From Thermus altitudinis (GTDB taxonomy: Bacteria; Deinococcota; Deinococci; Deinococcales; Thermaceae), in assembly GCF_022760835.1 (NCBI RefSeq), contig NZ_JAKTNQ010000021.1, forward strand, positions 1 to 42,965: 42,965 bases of DNA. Reading direction: 5' to 3'. The translations under genes and the position numbers were made by a program. Shown piece by piece: positions 26,730 through 34,320 of the stretch (its first letter is position 1; each line of letters opens with the position of its first letter). Under the pieces are notes generated by a model that saw only the letters and a list, made by a program, of their open reading frames with translations, did no database searches and had not been told where the DNA came from.

Positions 26730-28063
26730 AACACCACCTCCAGCGCCTTAAACACCTCCACCGGGGGTAAGACCCCAAGAAGAAGGAGCAGGAGAAGCAA
26801 AACCCAGAGCAACCAAAGGTCCAGCCCCCTTCCCCCTAAGGGTTTTCCTTGACCAAAGCCCATTTGGGCCATGGGGTATAAGAGACCAGCAAAGGCCAGC
26901 CCCAGCCCCACCAGGTAGAGAACCCCCAGCCACGGCGATTTCATGGCCACCTCCACCGCCTTGAACTCGGCGAAAAACAGGGGAAAGGGAGGAAGCCCCC
27001 CCAAGGCCGCCAGGGAAAGGGTAAAGGGCACACCCAAGGCAGGGGTATGGAGGACCAGGCCTCCCACCCGCCCCACCTCCTTGGCGTGGCTAAGGGCCAG
27101 AATCCCACTGGCTCCCAAAAACGCCAACGTCTTGCTCAAAGAGTGGGCCAGGGTGTGGAAAAGGGCAAGCCAGGGAAGGCCCAGGCCCAGGGCAAAAACG
27201 GCGAGGCCCATGTGTTCCATGCTGGAATAGGCGAGAAGCCTCTTGTACTCCCTCTGCCCAAAGAGAAACCAGGCCCCAAACACTAGGCTCAAAAGGCCAA
27301 AGGCCAAAAGAAGCCCGGAGGCAAAAGGGAAAAGCCCCGCCGCCTGCATGAGCGCGGTGTAGCGCAAAAGGGCGTAAAAGGCCACGTTGAGAAGCGTTCC
27401 CGAAAGGAGGGCGGAGGCCGGCCCCGGGGCCTCGGCATGGGCATCGGGGAGCCAGGCCTGGAGGGGAAAAAGCCCCACCTTGGTACCGAAGCCCACCAAG
27501 AGGAGGGCAAAGGCCACCTTAAGCCCCTCGGGATTGGCCTCCCCCACCAAGGACCGGACCTCCCCCCAGTCCAAGGTGACCCCGCCCACCAAGGCGTACA
27601 CCAGGATGACCCCGATGAGCCCCATGGCGATGCCCACACTGCCCAGCATGAGGTACTTCCAGGTGGCCTCCAGGGCCCTTGCCCCGCCCTTGTGGTAGAC
27701 CAGAAGGGCCGAGGCCAGGGTGCTCCCCTCCACGAAGATCCAAAGCACCCCTAGGTTGTGAGCCAGGTACGCCCCGTGGGCCGAGGCCAGGAAAAGGGCG
27801 CCCGCCCAATAGAACCGCCAAGCCTCCTCCCGGGGAAAGTAGCCCCGGGCGAACAGGGCCACCAACCCGTAGATGAGGTCCGTCAGGAGGAGGTAAAAGA
27901 GCCCCACCCCATCCAATCGGAAAGGGCCCGCCGCCGTCCCCAAGAGGAAAGGGGCAAGGAGCAGGCCCAAGAAGGGGACCAGAACGGAAAGCTGCACCAG
28001 CAAGGTGGTTTCCCTGCGAGCCAAAAAGACCGTCAAGGGCAAGAAGACCAGAAGATACAGCAC
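26717..28063 (-). CDS. hyfF: HyfF-like proton-translocating membrane subunit (NuoN/M homologue)
   Basis: 448 residues from GTG 28063, with about 13-14 hydrophobic segments. It is an antiporter-like subunit of the complex I / group 4 hydrogenase superfamily. The conserved features of the proton channel are present: a Glu in a membrane helix (LWIFVEGSTLASALLV), the Lys of the broken helix (GFGTKVGLFPLQAWLPDAHAEAPGPASALLSG, described here in two parts), and His/Lys in LFHTLAHSLSKTLAFL. It starts 2 nt after HyfE ends. I infer that the ion-translocation machinery is intact although the redox sites of its partners are not. Confidence 0.88.
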   Translation of the reverse strand: MLYLLVFLPLTVFLARRETTLLVQLSVLVPFLGLLLAPFLLGTAAGPFRLDGVGLFYLLLTDLIYGLVALFARGYFPREEAWRFYWAGALFLASAHGAYLAHNLGVLWIFVEGSTLASALLVYHKGGARALEATWKYLMLGSVGIAMGLIGVILVYALVGGVTLDWGEVRSLVGEANPEGLKVAFALLLVGFGTKVGLFPLQAWLPDAHAEAPGPASALLSGTLLNVAFYALLRYTALMQAAGLFPFASGLLLAFGLLSLVFGAWFLFGQREYKRLLAYSSMEHMGLAVFALGLGLPWLALFHTLAHSLSKTLAFLGASGILALSHAKEVGRVGGLVLHTPALGVPFTLSLAALGGLPPFPLFFAEFKAVEVAMKSPWLGVLYLVGLGLAFAGLLYPMAQMGFGQGKPLGGRGLDLWLLWVLLLLLLLLGVLPPVEVFKALEVVLWKP

Positions 28064-28065
28064 CC

Positions 28066-28698
28066 CTACCCCCTTAAGGAACGCATCCGAGCCGTGTCCA
28101 CATGCCCCATTTCCCCCTTGATGCGGAAGATGAGGATCCCCGCCAAAAACACGGCGGCAAAGGCATCCAAGGCCACCCCCAGCTCCACGAAGAGGGGAAG
28201 GCCGTGGCTCTCAGAAAGGGCCATGAGGAAAACCCCATTCTCCAACGCCAGAAATCCCAGAACCTGGCTGATCGCCTTTTTCCGGCTAACCATGGAAAGA
28301 ATTCCCAACAGGACCAGGGCCAAGGCCACGGGCACCCCTTGGGGCAAGGGGGCCTCGGGGAGAACAAAGGCCTTTCCCACCCGGAAGGCCAAAGCGGTGA
28401 GGAGCCCCGCCAAAAGGAGGGAGAGGGAAACGGACAGGTACCCCTCCACCTCGTGGCTCACCTCGAGGCGGTCTATAAGCCAGAACAGGTACCATGGTAT
28501 GAGAACCCCCTTGACGGCGAAAAGGGCCAGGCCTGCCACGATAAAGTGCACCTCGCCTCCCGCAAGGGCAAAGGAAACCAAGGCCAAGAGGATGTTCTGC
28601 AGGGCGTAGAGCCGGATGATGGCGTCCAGGCTACGGCGGCTTACCATCAAAAAACCGGTGGCCAAAATGGCCAGGACCAAGGTGTTTAGAAGCGCCAT
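28066..28698 (-). CDS. hyfE: HyfE-like membrane subunit (NuoK-related)
   Basis: 210 residues with about six hydrophobic segments. It matches the HyfE/HycP family, which fuses a NuoK-like part with extra helices: SLDAIIRLYALQNILLALV near the N-terminus, GVLIPWYLFWLIDRL, and LALENGVFLMALSE with a conserved membrane Glu, followed by GVALDAFAAVFLAGILIFRI. It overlaps HyfC by 13 bp and lies in the middle of the Ehr operon. In complex I the NuoK glutamates form part of the proton path; the Glu in LENG is the likely equivalent here. Confidence 0.85.
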   Translation of the reverse strand: MALLNTLVLAILATGFLMVSRRSLDAIIRLYALQNILLALVSFALAGGEVHFIVAGLALFAVKGVLIPWYLFWLIDRLEVSHEVEGYLSVSLSLLLAGLLTALAFRVGKAFVLPEAPLPQGVPVALALVLLGILSMVSRKKAISQVLGFLALENGVFLMALSESHGLPLFVELGVALDAFAAVFLAGILIFRIKGEMGHVDTARMRSLRG

Positions 28699-29540
28699 AT
28701 TGCCCCCAAAAGTGCCAGAACCCCGAAAAGAGTGTTGTACGAGAGAAAGTCAGGAAGCCTGAGGTAGCGAAGCTTTACCCCGTAGGTCTCCAGGTAGGCC
28801 AACGCCAAGACCCAGGCCCCCACCACCCCCAGGAAGACCAGGGGCTTGGACCCCGGCAACAACAAGGCCATCAACCCCGCGTAAAAGAGCATTTTAAGCG
28901 AGCCAGCAAGCTCGTACAAGGCCAAAAGAGGCCCGCTATGGTCCAGGACCTGCGCCTCGTGGATCATGGTGAGCTCCAGGTGCGTGGTGGGGTCGTTCAC
29001 CGGCATCCTGGCCCCCTCGGCCAGAAGGGCCAGGGCCAGCGAGGCCAGGGCCAGCAGCAACACCAAGCTGTTCTCCACCCCAAGCTGGGGCAGGCCGCTC
29101 AGGGAAAACCCCTCCCCCAGAAGGACCGCCCCCGCCAAGGCCATAAGCGTTCCTGGTTCCGCCAACACCGTGACCACTCCCTCTCGGTAGCTTCCCTGGG
29201 CCCCAAAACTGCTACCCGCATCCAAAGCCGCCAGCATTTGAAAAAAACGGCCCAAGCCCAGCAGGTAGAGGGCGAGGAGAAAATCCCCCCTGAAGGCCAA
29301 CCCAGGGAGCACGGGCAACAAGGCCAAGGCCCCAAGGGTACCCAGTAGGGCCATGATGGGCCCGAGAAGGAATAGGGGGGTGGTGGGGTGGGGCACCACC
29401 CAGACCTTGCGCCAGAGCTTGGCCAGATTCCGGTACTCCATGAGGGGGCTTGGCCCCTGCCGATGGGTAAGCCTAGCCTTGAGCCACTTGACGGTTCCCG
29501 AAAAGAGGGGAGCCAACAGGAGGGCTAAAAGAGCCGTCAT
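28686..29540 (-). CDS. hyfC: HyfC/HycD-like membrane subunit (NuoH homologue)
   Basis: 284 residues with about eight hydrophobic segments. NuoH-type subunits connect the peripheral arm to the proton-pumping arm and help form the quinone cavity. Family features: LTHRQGPSPLMEYRNLAKLWRK near the N-terminus, GRFFQMLAALDAGSSFGAQGSYREG, and the Glu-rich loop EGARMPVNDPTTHLELTMIH followed by Glu and Ala. The conserved loop glutamates are retained. It is coupled to HyfB by an ATGA overlap. Confidence 0.88.
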   Translation of the reverse strand: MTALLALLLAPLFSGTVKWLKARLTHRQGPSPLMEYRNLAKLWRKVWVVPHPTTPLFLLGPIMALLGTLGALALLPVLPGLAFRGDFLLALYLLGLGRFFQMLAALDAGSSFGAQGSYREGVVTVLAEPGTLMALAGAVLLGEGFSLSGLPQLGVENSLVLLLALASLALALLAEGARMPVNDPTTHLELTMIHEAQVLDHSGPLLALYELAGSLKMLFYAGLMALLLPGSKPLVFLGVVGAWVLALAYLETYGVKLRYLRLPDFLSYNTLFGVLALLGAIWRF

Positions 29541-31192
29541 AGCAAAACCACCCCCAGGACCACCACCAAGGTAAGGAGCTGCAGAAGAAGGTAAAGGTGC
29601 AGGCTCCCCGACTGAAGGGTCTGGACCAAGGCCGCAAGGCGGCTATAGGCCCGCCCCACGCCGGCGTATACCTCGGCCAAGGGTTCCTCCAAGCGGGGAT
29701 GTTCCCCCACCCTAAGGCGAAGAAAGGGGAACAGGCGCAGGGCGGGCTCGGCAAAACCCAGGGCGTTGGGTTGCATCCTGGGGGTTAGGGGCTGGAAACC
29801 GCAGTCCCAGGTGCCGTAGAGTCGCTTGGGCAAACGGGCCAGCCCCCGGTACAAAGCTCCAGCCAAAACGCCAAGGAGGGCCAGAAGAAGCCCGTTGGGA
29901 TAGGTACCTAGACCCAAAGGACCCAGAAGCAGCCCCGGCCCTAGGGCCAGCAGGAGGAGAAGAGCCGCCAACAGCCCTAGGCCTAAGCGCATCCCTGGCG
30001 CCCAGTACACCCCAGCCTCGCCTCGAGGCAACCCCAAAAAGGCCAGCCCGAAAAGGCGCACGTAAAAGTAAAGGGCCAAGGCCCCCACCAAGGCCAAGGC
30101 CCCGGCGGCCAGGGGCATCAGGAAAGGCCCCTGCAAAAAGCCTTGGTAAAGTTGCCACTCCGCAAGAAAAACAGGGCCAGGAGGCAGGCCAGCCCCCGCC
30201 ACCATCCCCCATAAGGCCAAAGCTCCGAGACCAGGGGCCTTACGGAAAAGCCCACCCAGCTGGGAAATCCGCCGCTCCTCCAGAGCCCCTGCCCCCAGGA
30301 AAAGAAGCCCTTTGAACAAGGCGTGGGCCACCTGCTGGAGGAAGAAGGCCCCCAGGAGCAAGGGCATAGGCTTAAGAAAATACGCCCCCAAAGCGGAAAG
30401 CATGAGGCCCAGGTTTTCCACGCTGGAGTAGGCCAAAGCCCCCTTTAGGTCCTCCTCCCCCAGACCCCGCACCAGGGCATACACCGCACCCAAAAGTCCC
30501 AGAAGAACCAAGGCCCATCCCACCCAAGGCGGAGGGGGACCAAACCAGTACTGGGACTGGTACAACCCCAGAAGGCCCAGTTTAGTCATGGCCCCAGAGA
30601 GCAGGGCCGACACCGGGCTGATGGCCACCGGGTGGGCTTGGGGCAACCAGGCGTGGAAGGGGAAGAGGGCTGCCTTCACCCCAAAGCCTAAAAGAAGCCC
30701 CGCCCAGACCCAGTCAGCCCCCAGATGCCCGTGCCCCAGGAAGGCCAGGTAAAGCCCAGCCCCAGAAAGCCGGCTAGCCAGGAAAAAGGCCCGGCCCCCC
30801 ACCAGGGCGCTCGGCCCCTCGAGGGCAACCAGGAAATAACCCAAGAGGGCCATGCCCTCCCACAAAAAGAGGAAGCCAAACCCCGGGGAGGTCAAGGCCA
30901 CCCCCGCCATGCTAGCCAAGAAAAGGGGAACAAGAAGGCTATAGAGGTGCGCCTCACGAGGGTGATGGGCTAAATACGCAGGAAGGTAGGGAGCAAGGCC
31001 CAGGGTCAGGGCCCCGAGGAGGAGGAGGTAGAGGAAAGGAGCACCCCATCCCAAAGCCCAACCCATCCCCCCCAGCGCCACCCACGCTAGGCCCGCCAAG
31101 CCCAGGGAGAGGGAAAGCCCCCGGAAACGCCAGGGGGTCCCAGCGGACACCACGGCCAAGCCCAGGGGCAAGAAGGTCCAAAGGGGGCTCAT
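29537..31192 (-). CDS. hyfB: HyfB-like proton-translocating membrane subunit (NuoL/M homologue)
   Basis: 551 residues with about 14-16 hydrophobic segments. It has the conserved membrane Glu (FGFLFLWEGMALLGYFLVAL), the Lys (LLGFGVKAALFPFHAWLPQA, then PVSALLSGAMTKLG), and His/Lys in QVAHALFKGLLFLGAG. The HyfB-specific C-terminal motif YGTWDCGFQPLTPRMQ with GFAEPALRLF is present. The start overlaps the stop of the ArsR-type regulator (ATGA), so the complex is translated from the same message as its regulator. Confidence 0.9.
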   Translation of the reverse strand: MSPLWTFLPLGLAVVSAGTPWRFRGLSLSLGLAGLAWVALGGMGWALGWGAPFLYLLLLGALTLGLAPYLPAYLAHHPREAHLYSLLVPLFLASMAGVALTSPGFGFLFLWEGMALLGYFLVALEGPSALVGGRAFFLASRLSGAGLYLAFLGHGHLGADWVWAGLLLGFGVKAALFPFHAWLPQAHPVAISPVSALLSGAMTKLGLLGLYQSQYWFGPPPPWVGWALVLLGLLGAVYALVRGLGEEDLKGALAYSSVENLGLMLSALGAYFLKPMPLLLGAFFLQQVAHALFKGLLFLGAGALEERRISQLGGLFRKAPGLGALALWGMVAGAGLPPGPVFLAEWQLYQGFLQGPFLMPLAAGALALVGALALYFYVRLFGLAFLGLPRGEAGVYWAPGMRLGLGLLAALLLLLALGPGLLLGPLGLGTYPNGLLLALLGVLAGALYRGLARLPKRLYGTWDCGFQPLTPRMQPNALGFAEPALRLFPFLRLRVGEHPRLEEPLAEVYAGVGRAYSRLAALVQTLQSGSLHLYLLLQLLTLVVVLGVVLL

Positions 31193-31518
31193 TCCTCCTC
31201 CCTAAGGGCGTCCAGACGCTCCCTCTCCGCCTCGAGGTGGCGTTCAAAGATCCGCCGTCCCAGGTCCAAAAAGGCGTAGACCTCCGGATCCCGGGTGCGG
31301 TAGTAAACCATCTGCCCCTCCCGCCTGGCCTCCACCAACCCCCGCTCCCGAAGCAGGGAAAGCTGCCGAGAGAGCACAGACTGCTCCGCCCCAAGCTCCC
31401 GCTGGAGGGCGGAAACGCTCTTCTCCCCTTCCCTTAAAGCGTCCAGGATGGCCAGGCGCAAGGGATGGGCCAAGGCCTTGAAGAAGGTCGCCTTATAGCG
31501 GTGCAGGGCGCTTGGCAT
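31189..31518 (-). CDS. ArsR-family transcriptional regulator of the Ehr operon
   Basis: 109 residues with ATG 31518 chosen because AAGGAGAGG sits just upstream; in-frame starts at 31536 and 31698 overlap the operator or lie beyond it. It is a winged helix-turn-helix protein: FFKALAHPLRLAILDALREGEKSVSALQRELGAEQSVLSRQLSLLRERGLVEARREGQMVYYR (shown in the family order of helix, recognition helix and wing), then a C-terminal helix. There is no cysteine, so thiolate metal sensing as in ArsR/SmtB is excluded; the ligand is unknown. Its own promoter carries a dyad, suggesting autorepression together with the downstream genes. Confidence 0.88.
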   Translation of the reverse strand: MPSALHRYKATFFKALAHPLRLAILDALREGEKSVSALQRELGAEQSVLSRQLSLLRERGLVEARREGQMVYYRTRDPEVYAFLDLGRRIFERHLEAERERLDALREEE

Positions 31519-31533
31519 ATCCCTCTCCTTGTG

Positions 31534-31565
31534 CATATGTGTAAAGTAACATATGGCTATGTTAA
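31534..31565 (-). promoter_or_regulatory. Promoter and dyad operator of the ArsR-Ehr operon
   Basis: The minus strand has TTAACA (31565-31560) and TACACA (31543-31538) 16 bp apart. The direct palindromes CATATG (31534-31539) and CATATG (31550-31555), separated by 10 bp, make a 22-bp dyad that covers the -10 and much of the spacer. A winged-helix dimer bound here would block RNA polymerase. The transcript would start near 31531 with a short leader containing AAGGAG. Confidence 0.6.
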
Positions 31566-31617
31566 AACCCTGGTCCACCCTCGTCAAGCCCCACGTGGTA
31601 CCATGGGCCCTCAGGGT

Positions 31618-32472
31618 ATGCCGTATTTCCGCCTGCGCTTCCGGGCCCCTGCTTCCGACACCTACCTCCTTCCCCTGCCCCAGGACCTCCCCGGGCAAAA
31701 GGTCGGGGATCTCTTCCTATCCCGGCGAGCCGAAGCCATGTACGAGGACCGGGGCAACCTCCTGGCCCGGTTTCCCCTCGAGGCGGAAGAGGCGGTGGAG
31801 GTCCGCTTCCACCTGGATACCTATCCCTTGAACCCCGCCCCCCCCTGGCGCAAGGTGCTTCTTGGAGAACCCCCAGAGGCCTGGCCGGGTATCCTGGTCC
31901 ACAGAGGACACAAGGTAGAGGGGGCCCTAGGCTTTCTCCTTTCCGGAAAGCCCCACACCTGGTTCTTGGTGGACGGCACGCCCCTAGACCCTTTCCTGTA
32001 CCAAGCCTTCCTGGAGCACCCAGGCCAACTCCTTCCCCTCGGCGTAGCCCCTGATCCCCTCACCTACCTGGGAGGCCATGAGGGAAAAAGGTTGCTGCTC
32101 TTAAAGACGCCCTGGCCAGGGGAGGAAACCCTTCCATGGGACACCCTCCATCCCCTGGCCAAAGACCCTTTGCCCCTCCTGCGGGGCCTGGCCTTTGGCG
32201 CCTTGGGCCTCTCCGCCCTGGGCTACCCCACCGGGCCCTGGCCCTACCTGCCCTACCTGGGGCTCCTCGCCTGGCGGCAAGGCCCTGCCCTAAAAGCCCT
32301 TTTTCTACGATCCCCCCGCCACGCCATAGAAAGCCTCCTCTTTCACGCCTTTGCCCTCACCGTAACGGCAAACCCCAGGCCCGAGATCGGCCTGGGGTAC
32401 CTGGCCCTCTTTCTCTGGAACCGGCTTAGGCCTTCCGCCTCAGCTCCTCAAGAATCTCCCGAAGAAGCTTGA
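31618..32472 (+). CDS. Unknown protein, divergent from the Ehr regulator
   Basis: 284 residues with ATG 31618 (MPYFRLRFRAP), preceded by CAGGG; ATG 31603 would add five residues. I do not recognise the family. The N-terminal 190 residues are soluble-looking, with WFLVDGTPLDPFLYQAFLEH in the middle. One or two hydrophobic stretches follow (about 203-240, GLAFGALGLSALGYPTGPW), and a third at about 245-275. The C-terminus is Ser/Pro/Glu-rich. It shares a 99-bp divergent gap with the ArsR regulator, and an extended -10 (TGG-TACCAT, 31599-31604) is possible. Its last 47 bp overlap mscL on the other strand. A link to the Ehr complex is only suggested by position. Confidence 0.65.
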   Translation: MPYFRLRFRAPASDTYLLPLPQDLPGQKVGDLFLSRRAEAMYEDRGNLLARFPLEAEEAVEVRFHLDTYPLNPAPPWRKVLLGEPPEAWPGILVHRGHKVEGALGFLLSGKPHTWFLVDGTPLDPFLYQAFLEHPGQLLPLGVAPDPLTYLGGHEGKRLLLLKTPWPGEETLPWDTLHPLAKDPLPLLRGLAFGALGLSALGYPTGPWPYLPYLGLLAWRQGPALKALFLRSPRHAIESLLFHAFALTVTANPRPEIGLGYLALFLWNRLRPSASAPQESPEEA

Positions 32473-32806
32473 CCTCCTCGGGGGGCTCAGGAGGAGAGGG
32501 TGGCGCCGCCTCCTCCGCCTTCTTGCGCCGCTTCTCCAGCTCCTGCATGGGCACCACGATCAAGAAGTAGATGGCGGCACCCACCACCAGGAAGTTCACC
32601 ACCGCATTGATGAACTTCCCAAGAGCTATAGGCCCCAGCTTGATGGCGGAAAAATCCGGAGCCCCACCCAACGCCCCGATCAAAGGGGTGAGGACATCCG
32701 CCACCAAGGAGTTCACCACCTGGCCAAAGGCGCCGCCGATGACCACGGCCACCGCCAGGTCCACCACGTTGCCCCGCATGATAAAGTCCCGAAAACCTTT
32801 TAACAT
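32426..32806 (-). CDS. mscL: Large-conductance mechanosensitive channel MscL
   Basis: 126 residues with ATG 32806 (MLKGFRDFIMRGNVVDLAVAV), preceded by GGAGGTGGGAGG; the in-frame start at 32836 is less likely. It is a pentameric channel that opens under membrane tension and releases solutes on osmotic downshock. The first helix (VVDLAVAVVIGGAFGQVVNSL) is well conserved, a short periplasmic loop follows, then the second helix (about 65-90) and the charged cytoplasmic helix ending LLREILEELRRKA. A tentative promoter lies upstream (minus-strand TTTACA and GATAAT 19 bp apart, about 32858-32892). Confidence 0.95.
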   Translation of the reverse strand: MLKGFRDFIMRGNVVDLAVAVVIGGAFGQVVNSLVADVLTPLIGALGGAPDFSAIKLGPIALGKFINAVVNFLVVGAAIYFLIVVPMQELEKRRKKAEEAAPPSPPEPPEEVKLLREILEELRRKA

Positions 32807-32968
32807 CCTCCCACCTCCAGAATCAGAGAATCGCACCGGTCCGAGTCCGCGGACCAGCTTACATTATCCGCCTGTGTGTGAAAGTTCTGTAAAAAGATGC
32901 TGAAGCTCCCCCGGGGTCCCTACAAGGCCCCTGGGATGGTGTAGAATGCGCAAGAACCCCCGATGGGC

Positions 32969-32994
32969 CAAGGTCAGCCCAAAGGGCTACCTTG
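32969..32994 (+). promoter_or_regulatory. Hairpin in the 5' leader of the sugar-ABC ATPase gene
   Basis: CAAGGT(C)AGCCC (32969-32980) pairs with GGGCTACCTTG (32984-32994) over an AAA loop, with a single bulged C. It lies between a TAGAAT -10 (32942-32947) and the ribosome site AGGAGGT just before ATG 33028. It has no T-run, so it is not a terminator; it may stabilise the mRNA or bind a regulator. Confidence 0.5.
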
Positions 32995-33027
32995 CAGGCT
33001 CAAAGCGCGGGGCCTAGGAGGTAGAGC

Positions 33028-34146
33028 ATGGCCAAGGTTAGGTTGGAGCACGTTTGGAAGCGCTTCGGCAAGGTGGTGGCGGTGAAGGACTTCAACCTGG
33101 AAACCGAAGACGGGGAGTTCGTGGTCTTCGTGGGGCCTTCGGGCTGCGGCAAGACCACCACCCTGCGCATGATCGCCGGCCTCGAGGAGGTCTCCGAGGG
33201 CCGCATCTACATCGGCGACCGCCTGGTGAACGACGTCCCCCCCAAGGACCGGGACATCGCCATGGTCTTTCAAAACTACGCCCTCTACCCCCACATGAAC
33301 GTCTATGAGAACATGGCCTTCGGTCTGCGCCTGAGGCGCTACCCCAAGGAGGAGATCGACCGCCGGGTGAAGGAGGCCGCCCGCATCCTCAAGATTGAGC
33401 ACCTCCTAAACCGCAAGCCCCGGGAGCTTTCCGGCGGCCAGCGCCAGCGGGTGGCCATGGGCCGGGCCATCGTGCGGGAGCCCAAGGTCTTCCTCATGGA
33501 CGAGCCCCTCTCCAACCTGGACGCCAAGCTGCGGGTGGAGATCGCCAAGCTGCAAAGGCGGCTTGGGGTTACCACCATCTACGTGACCCACGACCAGGTG
33601 GAGGCCATGACCCTGGGCCACCGCATCGTGGTCATGAAGGATGGGGAGATCCAGCAGGTGGACACCCCCCTAAACCTGTACGACTTCCCTGCCAACCGCT
33701 TCGTGGCAGGGTTCATCGGGAGCCCCTCCATGAACTTCATCCGGGCTAGGGTGGAGGTGCAAGGGGACAGGGTGTACCTGGCGGCACCGGGCTTCCGGGT
33801 CCGGGCCAATCCCGTCCTGGCCCAGGCTCTAAGGCCCTATGGGGGCAAGGAGGTTTGGATGGGCATCCGCCCCGAGCACCTGGGCCTTAAGGGCTACACG
33901 GTGATCCCCGAGGAGGAAAACGTCATCCGGGGCGAGGTGGAGGTGGCCGAGCCCCTGGGAGCGGAAACGGAGATCCACGTGAGCGTGGACGGAACCGTTT
34001 TGGTGGCCAAGGTGGACGGCCACGCCCCGGTGAAGCCTGGGGATCGGGTGGAGCTTCTCGCCGATACCTCCCGCCTCCACGCCTTTGACGTGGAAAGCGA
34101 CCAGACTATTGGCCACGCCCAGGAAAAGGCTACCGTGAGCCGCTAG
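33028..34146 (+). CDS. malK: Sugar ABC transporter ATP-binding protein (MalK/MsmX/UgpC type)
   Basis: 372 residues with AGGAGGT upstream. It is the ATPase of a carbohydrate importer (CUT1 family). The ATPase domain (about 1-235) has Walker [10 protein letters not shown], the Q-loop [10 protein letters not shown], signature ELSGGQRQR, Walker [15 protein letters not shown] and the H-loop YVTHDQ. The C-terminal OB-type regulatory domain (about 240-372) has GIRPEHL. No permease or binding protein is adjacent, so it probably serves several sugar transporters, as MsmX-type ATPases do. An intrinsic terminator follows. Confidence 0.9.
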   Translation: MAKVRLEHVWKRFGKVVAVKDFNLETEDGEFVVFVGPSGCGKTTTLRMIAGLEEVSEGRIYIGDRLVNDVPPKDRDIAMVFQNYALYPHMNVYENMAFGLRLRRYPKEEIDRRVKEAARILKIEHLLNRKPRELSGGQRQRVAMGRAIVREPKVFLMDEPLSNLDAKLRVEIAKLQRRLGVTTIYVTHDQVEAMTLGHRIVVMKDGEIQQVDTPLNLYDFPANRFVAGFIGSPSMNFIRARVEVQGDRVYLAAPGFRVRANPVLAQALRPYGGKEVWMGIRPEHLGLKGYTVIPEEENVIRGEVEVAEPLGAETEIHVSVDGTVLVAKVDGHAPVKPGDRVELLADTSRLHAFDVESDQTIGHAQEKATVSR

Positions 34147-34162
34147 TCCTGGGACGGAGAGG

Positions 34163-34191
34163 GGGTGGGGAGAAACCCTCCCCGCCCTTTA
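34163..34191 (+). terminator. Terminator of the ABC ATPase gene
   Basis: GGGTGGGGAG (34163-34172) and CTCCCCGCCC (34178-34187) form a 10-bp stem with one T-G pair, followed by TTTAT. It lies 17 nt after the stop codon. Confidence 0.7.
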
Positions 34192-34320
34192 TCATGAAAG
34201 GGTGAGCCGACGGGATAAGCCCTTTATTGGAGGCATTACCAACGGAAACGCTAGCAGCAGAACCACCTTGGCTTGCTCCCTAACCGAGGCCTGGGCCCAC
34301 CCAACATCCCTGGGGGATCT

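Noticed and set aside
24622-31192. A NiFe hydrogenase or formate hydrogenlyase operon
   Set aside because: The gene order and folds fit, but all four NiFe cysteines and all four N2 ligands are missing, and no maturation genes are nearby.
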